Shown here piece after piece: positions 7,288-8,579 of a DNA stretch of 8,579 nt (positions are counted from its first letter, which is position 1; every line of letters starts with the position of its first letter). The position numbers and the translations under genes were made by a program. Origin of the DNA: Paenibacillaceae bacterium (GTDB lineage: Bacteria > Bacillota > Bacilli > Paenibacillales > NBRC-103111). The notes below the pieces were generated by a model. The model saw nothing but the letters and a program-made list of their open reading frames with translations, ran no database searches and had not been told where the DNA came from. The DNA lies in assembly GCA_020697475.1 (NCBI GenBank), contig JAJFMO010000113.1, positions 1 through 8,579 of the forward strand. Direction: 5' to 3'.

Positions 7288-7324
7288 AACTCCAAACACC
7301 ACCTGTCAGGTTATCGTGGAATCT

Positions 7325-7357
7325 ATTATAGGCGGTGTCTAGTATAAAGTTTGTCAA
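7325..7357 (-). promoter_or_regulatory. Spo0A-dependent sigma-A promoter of spoIIE with 21-bp spacer
   Basis: On the minus strand a perfect -35 TTGACA (7352-7357) and a perfect -10 TATAAT (7325-7330) are separated by 21 bp instead of the usual 17. This is the hallmark of spoIIE-class promoters in B. subtilis, where sigma-A polymerase needs phosphorylated Spo0A to use the misplaced -35. The predicted start is near 7318, about 31 bases before the spoIIE ATG. A Spo0A box overlaps the -35 and a second near-match lies upstream. The A/T-rich segment 7358-7384 may also help binding. Confidence 0.9.
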
Positions 7358-7358
7358 A
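7350..7358 (+). promoter_or_regulatory. Spo0A box overlapping the spoIIE -35
   Basis: TTTGTCAAA on the plus strand matches the Spo0A-box form TTTGTCRAA at every position and covers the whole -35 hexamer. Placement on the -35 is what is expected of a Spo0A-activated promoter with a stretched spacer. The call rests on motif and position only. Confidence 0.7.
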
Positions 7359-7383
7359 ATACAATAGAGATGCAAAAAAATTT

Positions 7384-7392
7384 TCCGACAAA
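7384..7392 (-). promoter_or_regulatory. Second candidate Spo0A box upstream of spoIIE
   Basis: TTTGTCGGA on the minus strand matches TTTGTCRAA at eight of nine positions. It lies about 34 bp upstream of the box on the -35, roughly three helical turns away and therefore on the same DNA face. Multiple Spo0A sites are known upstream of B. subtilis spoIIE. Confidence 0.5.
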
Positions 7393-7603
7393 TCCCGCTC
7401 GGACGCGAAAAAGCGGCGAACCCTTGGCGGCTCTAAGGAGAGCGCACCGTGGACAAGCCGCCGCGTAGGACTGCCGGCACAAGATAAGACATCGCCGGTT
7501 GGCAGGATATAGGAAGTTTTCCCGTAAAATGATGTCGAACTCTCTTGCGCCGTCGGCCGGACGCACGATGGCGCCCACTCGGGATCGTTGGAAATCGGAT
7601 CGG
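7393..7603. other. Non-coding gap between the methyltransferase gene and the spoIIE control region
   Basis: I recognise no gene here. A frame on the minus strand stays open through it, but it has no start signal and no family resemblance. A 7-bp inverted repeat (GGCGGCT at 7426-7432, AGCCGCC at 7456-7462) has a 23-base centre and no T-run, so it is not a terminator. A lone TGTCGAA (7533-7539, plus strand), the core Spo0A-box heptamer, lies about 215 bp upstream of the predicted spoIIE start and may be chance. No convincing terminator for the methyltransferase gene is visible. Confidence 0.6.
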
Positions 7604-8476
7604 TTATGTCGTCGCGAGCAGAAATTCTTCTCCAGGCGGGAGAAATAGACCGTCGGTGCGGTCGGCAAAGTAGCGCCTGTTCAGTTCTGTCGAGGAGACG
7701 TGTCGGGCCTCCCGGAAACCGGCCTCGCGAGCAAGTCCCACCATCTCCTCCGGCTTGAAGAAGCTAATGAAGGGCGTGCCGCTTGCCCGCGCTCCTTTCT
7801 CCGCAGCCTCCACCTCGGGGCGCTTCTCGGGTAGCGCGAGCTGGAGCGGCAGCAAGAACGTCATAGCCAACGTAGAGCCCGGAGCGAGCTCCGCCACTTG
7901 GCGCAACGTCGCCATAATCGCTTCTTGGGTGAGATACTGGGTGACGCCTGCCGATGCGACTACGGCCGGTCGGCTCGCGTCAAAACCTGAAGCTTTCAGC
8001 TGCTCCCACCACGATCCACCCGCTTCAAAATCGACCGGCACGAGTCTAAGCCACTCGGGAATGCCAAGCCCCAGATCAGTCAATCGCTGCCTCTTCCATT
8101 TCTGCGTGAGCGGCTGATCGACCTCGAACACACTCATTCGGGAGGCGATTTCCGGCCGGCGCTGGGCGAACGTGTCCAGGCCGGCGCCGAGGATGACGTA
8201 CTGCGTAACTCCGTCGCCTAGCTGTTCGGCGACCAAATCCTCGATAAAGCGGGCGCGGGCCACGATCGAGGCGCGGAATCCACTGGTGCTCTGCGGGTCC
8301 ATGTCGGGGCGTTCGCGCCAGTTGTCTTCCGGAGCTGCCAGACGCAGACCGACTTCGTCCTCAAGCACATGCGGCGGCGAATCGATCTGGACGTGCAGCG
8401 CTCGCCACAACGCTACCCGCACCGCGGTGTGGTCCGGCGTGGTATGACTCGGCGCGGTATTTGGATTATTGTGCAT
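7604..8476 (-). CDS. SAM-dependent methyltransferase, leucine carboxyl methyltransferase-like (TIGR00027-type)
   Basis: This is probably a cytosolic class I methyltransferase using S-adenosylmethionine; the substrate is unknown. The 290 residues are full length for the group. It has the N-terminal family segment (HTAVRVALWRALHV, 16-29), the SAM-binding motif I VILGAGLDTFAQR (94-106), an acidic post-motif residue E118 in VFEVDQP, VPVDFE (146-151), and the ASAGVTQYLT segment (174-183) that is typical of this group rather than of small-molecule N-methyltransferases. The ATG at 8474-8476 has a strong GAGGAGAG (8483-8490) upstream. The gene is not part of the B. subtilis spoIIE neighbourhood. It reads toward spoIIE but is separated by about 300 bases carrying the spoIIE promoter, so it is probably its own unit. 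Homologues I remember are common in high-GC actinobacteria and scattered in soil bacteria, which hints at transfer but is not shown here. Confidence 0.88.
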   Translation of the reverse strand: MHNNPNTAPSHTTPDHTAVRVALWRALHVQIDSPPHVLEDEVGLRLAAPEDNWRERPDMDPQSTSGFRASIVARARFIEDLVAEQLGDGVTQYVILGAGLDTFAQRRPEIASRMSVFEVDQPLTQKWKRQRLTDLGLGIPEWLRLVPVDFEAGGSWWEQLKASGFDASRPAVVASAGVTQYLTQEAIMATLRQVAELAPGSTLAMTFLLPLQLALPEKRPEVEAAEKGARASGTPFISFFKPEEMVGLAREAGFREARHVSSTELNRRYFADRTDGLFLPPGEEFLLATT

Positions 8477-8579
8477 TATGTTCTCTCCTCGTATAGTATG
8501 TTTAGAAGCTTAATTGAAGCGAATTTCCAGTTGATTTGAGATTAAAGACAGTGATGAAGAGAACCGATTACTCTGGGTG
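8477..8579. other. Upstream region of the methyltransferase gene
   Basis: This AT-richer stretch presumably holds the methyltransferase promoter. I cannot name a convincing -35/-10 pair. The best -10-like hexamer (TATACG, minus strand, near 8491-8496) abuts the Shine-Dalgarno and would leave too short a leader. The tRNA-Met and tRNA-Glu genes that stand upstream of spoIIE in B. subtilis are not seen in the window. Confidence 0.4.

Noticed and set aside
7374..7406. Possible terminator of the methyltransferase gene (5-bp TCCGA/TCGGA stem followed by a T-run)
   Set aside because: The stem is too short, the loop is 10 bases, A residues interrupt before the T-run, and the sequence is better explained as Spo0A box plus A/T-rich promoter upstream region.
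7533..7539. Perfect TGTCGAA Spo0A heptamer
   Set aside because: It is isolated and about 215 bp from the predicted spoIIE start; a 7-base match is likely by chance, so it is only mentioned in the gap description.
7354..7668. 104-codon open frame on the minus strand between the methyltransferase gene and spoIIE
   Set aside because: It overlaps the end of the methyltransferase and the spoIIE promoter, has no ribosome site or recognisable motif, and is explained by few stops in GC-rich DNA.
1..8579. Mobile element, CRISPR array, tRNA or phage signal
   Set aside because: I looked for repeat arrays, transposase or integrase motifs and tRNA-like arms and saw none; the methyltransferase gene has no flanking repeats visible in the window.

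Overview
The window looks like a piece of a spore-forming Firmicutes chromosome, most likely Paenibacillaceae (Paenibacillus/Cohnella type). The evidence is the gene set and order spoIIE - yabS - yabT - tilS - hpt - ftsH, which matches the Bacillus subtilis locus, together with moderately high GC codon use and an FtsH N-terminus and HPRT that read like Paenibacillus proteins. The family assignment is from memory of those sequences, not from a search. Every gene I can support lies on the minus strand, so transcription runs from high to low coordinates.

In transcription order: (1) 7604-8476 encodes a SAM-dependent methyltransferase of the leucine carboxyl methyltransferase-like (TIGR00027-type) group. 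It is the only accessory-looking gene and is not part of the classical locus. (2) 7303-7603 is non-coding. Its spoIIE-proximal end carries a striking promoter: perfect TTGACA and TATAAT hexamers separated by 21 bp, with Spo0A-box sequences on and upstream of the -35. This is the known unusual architecture of Spo0A-activated spoIIE promoters. (3) 4798-7287 is spoIIE, the membrane PP2C phosphatase that activates sigma F. (4) 3969-4688 is a YabS-type von Willebrand A protein whose metal-site motifs occur in permuted order. (5) 3080-3985 is a YabT-type Ser/Thr kinase with a C-terminal membrane anchor, overlapping yabS by 17 bases. (6) 1641-3056 is tilS (tRNA-Ile lysidine synthetase). (7) 1074-1613 is hpt, starting at TTG. 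(8) 1-968 is the 5' part of ftsH, with its own candidate promoter, cut by the window edge before the protease domain.

Functionally, the centre of the window is a phosphorylation-signalling block for sporulation (PP2C phosphatase, VWA protein, Hanks-type kinase). It is followed by a housekeeping block (tRNA modification, purine salvage, membrane proteolysis). In B. subtilis, TilS and HprT are reported to act together as an activator of ftsH, and a 19-bp palindrome here sits just upstream of the candidate ftsH promoter. I see no insertion sequence, CRISPR array, tRNA, rRNA or phage feature. I do not see an undescribed multi-gene system. The most interesting points are the permuted VWA, the phosphatase-VWA-kinase triad, the four-cysteine cluster in SpoIIE, and the methyltransferase lodged upstream of spoIIE.
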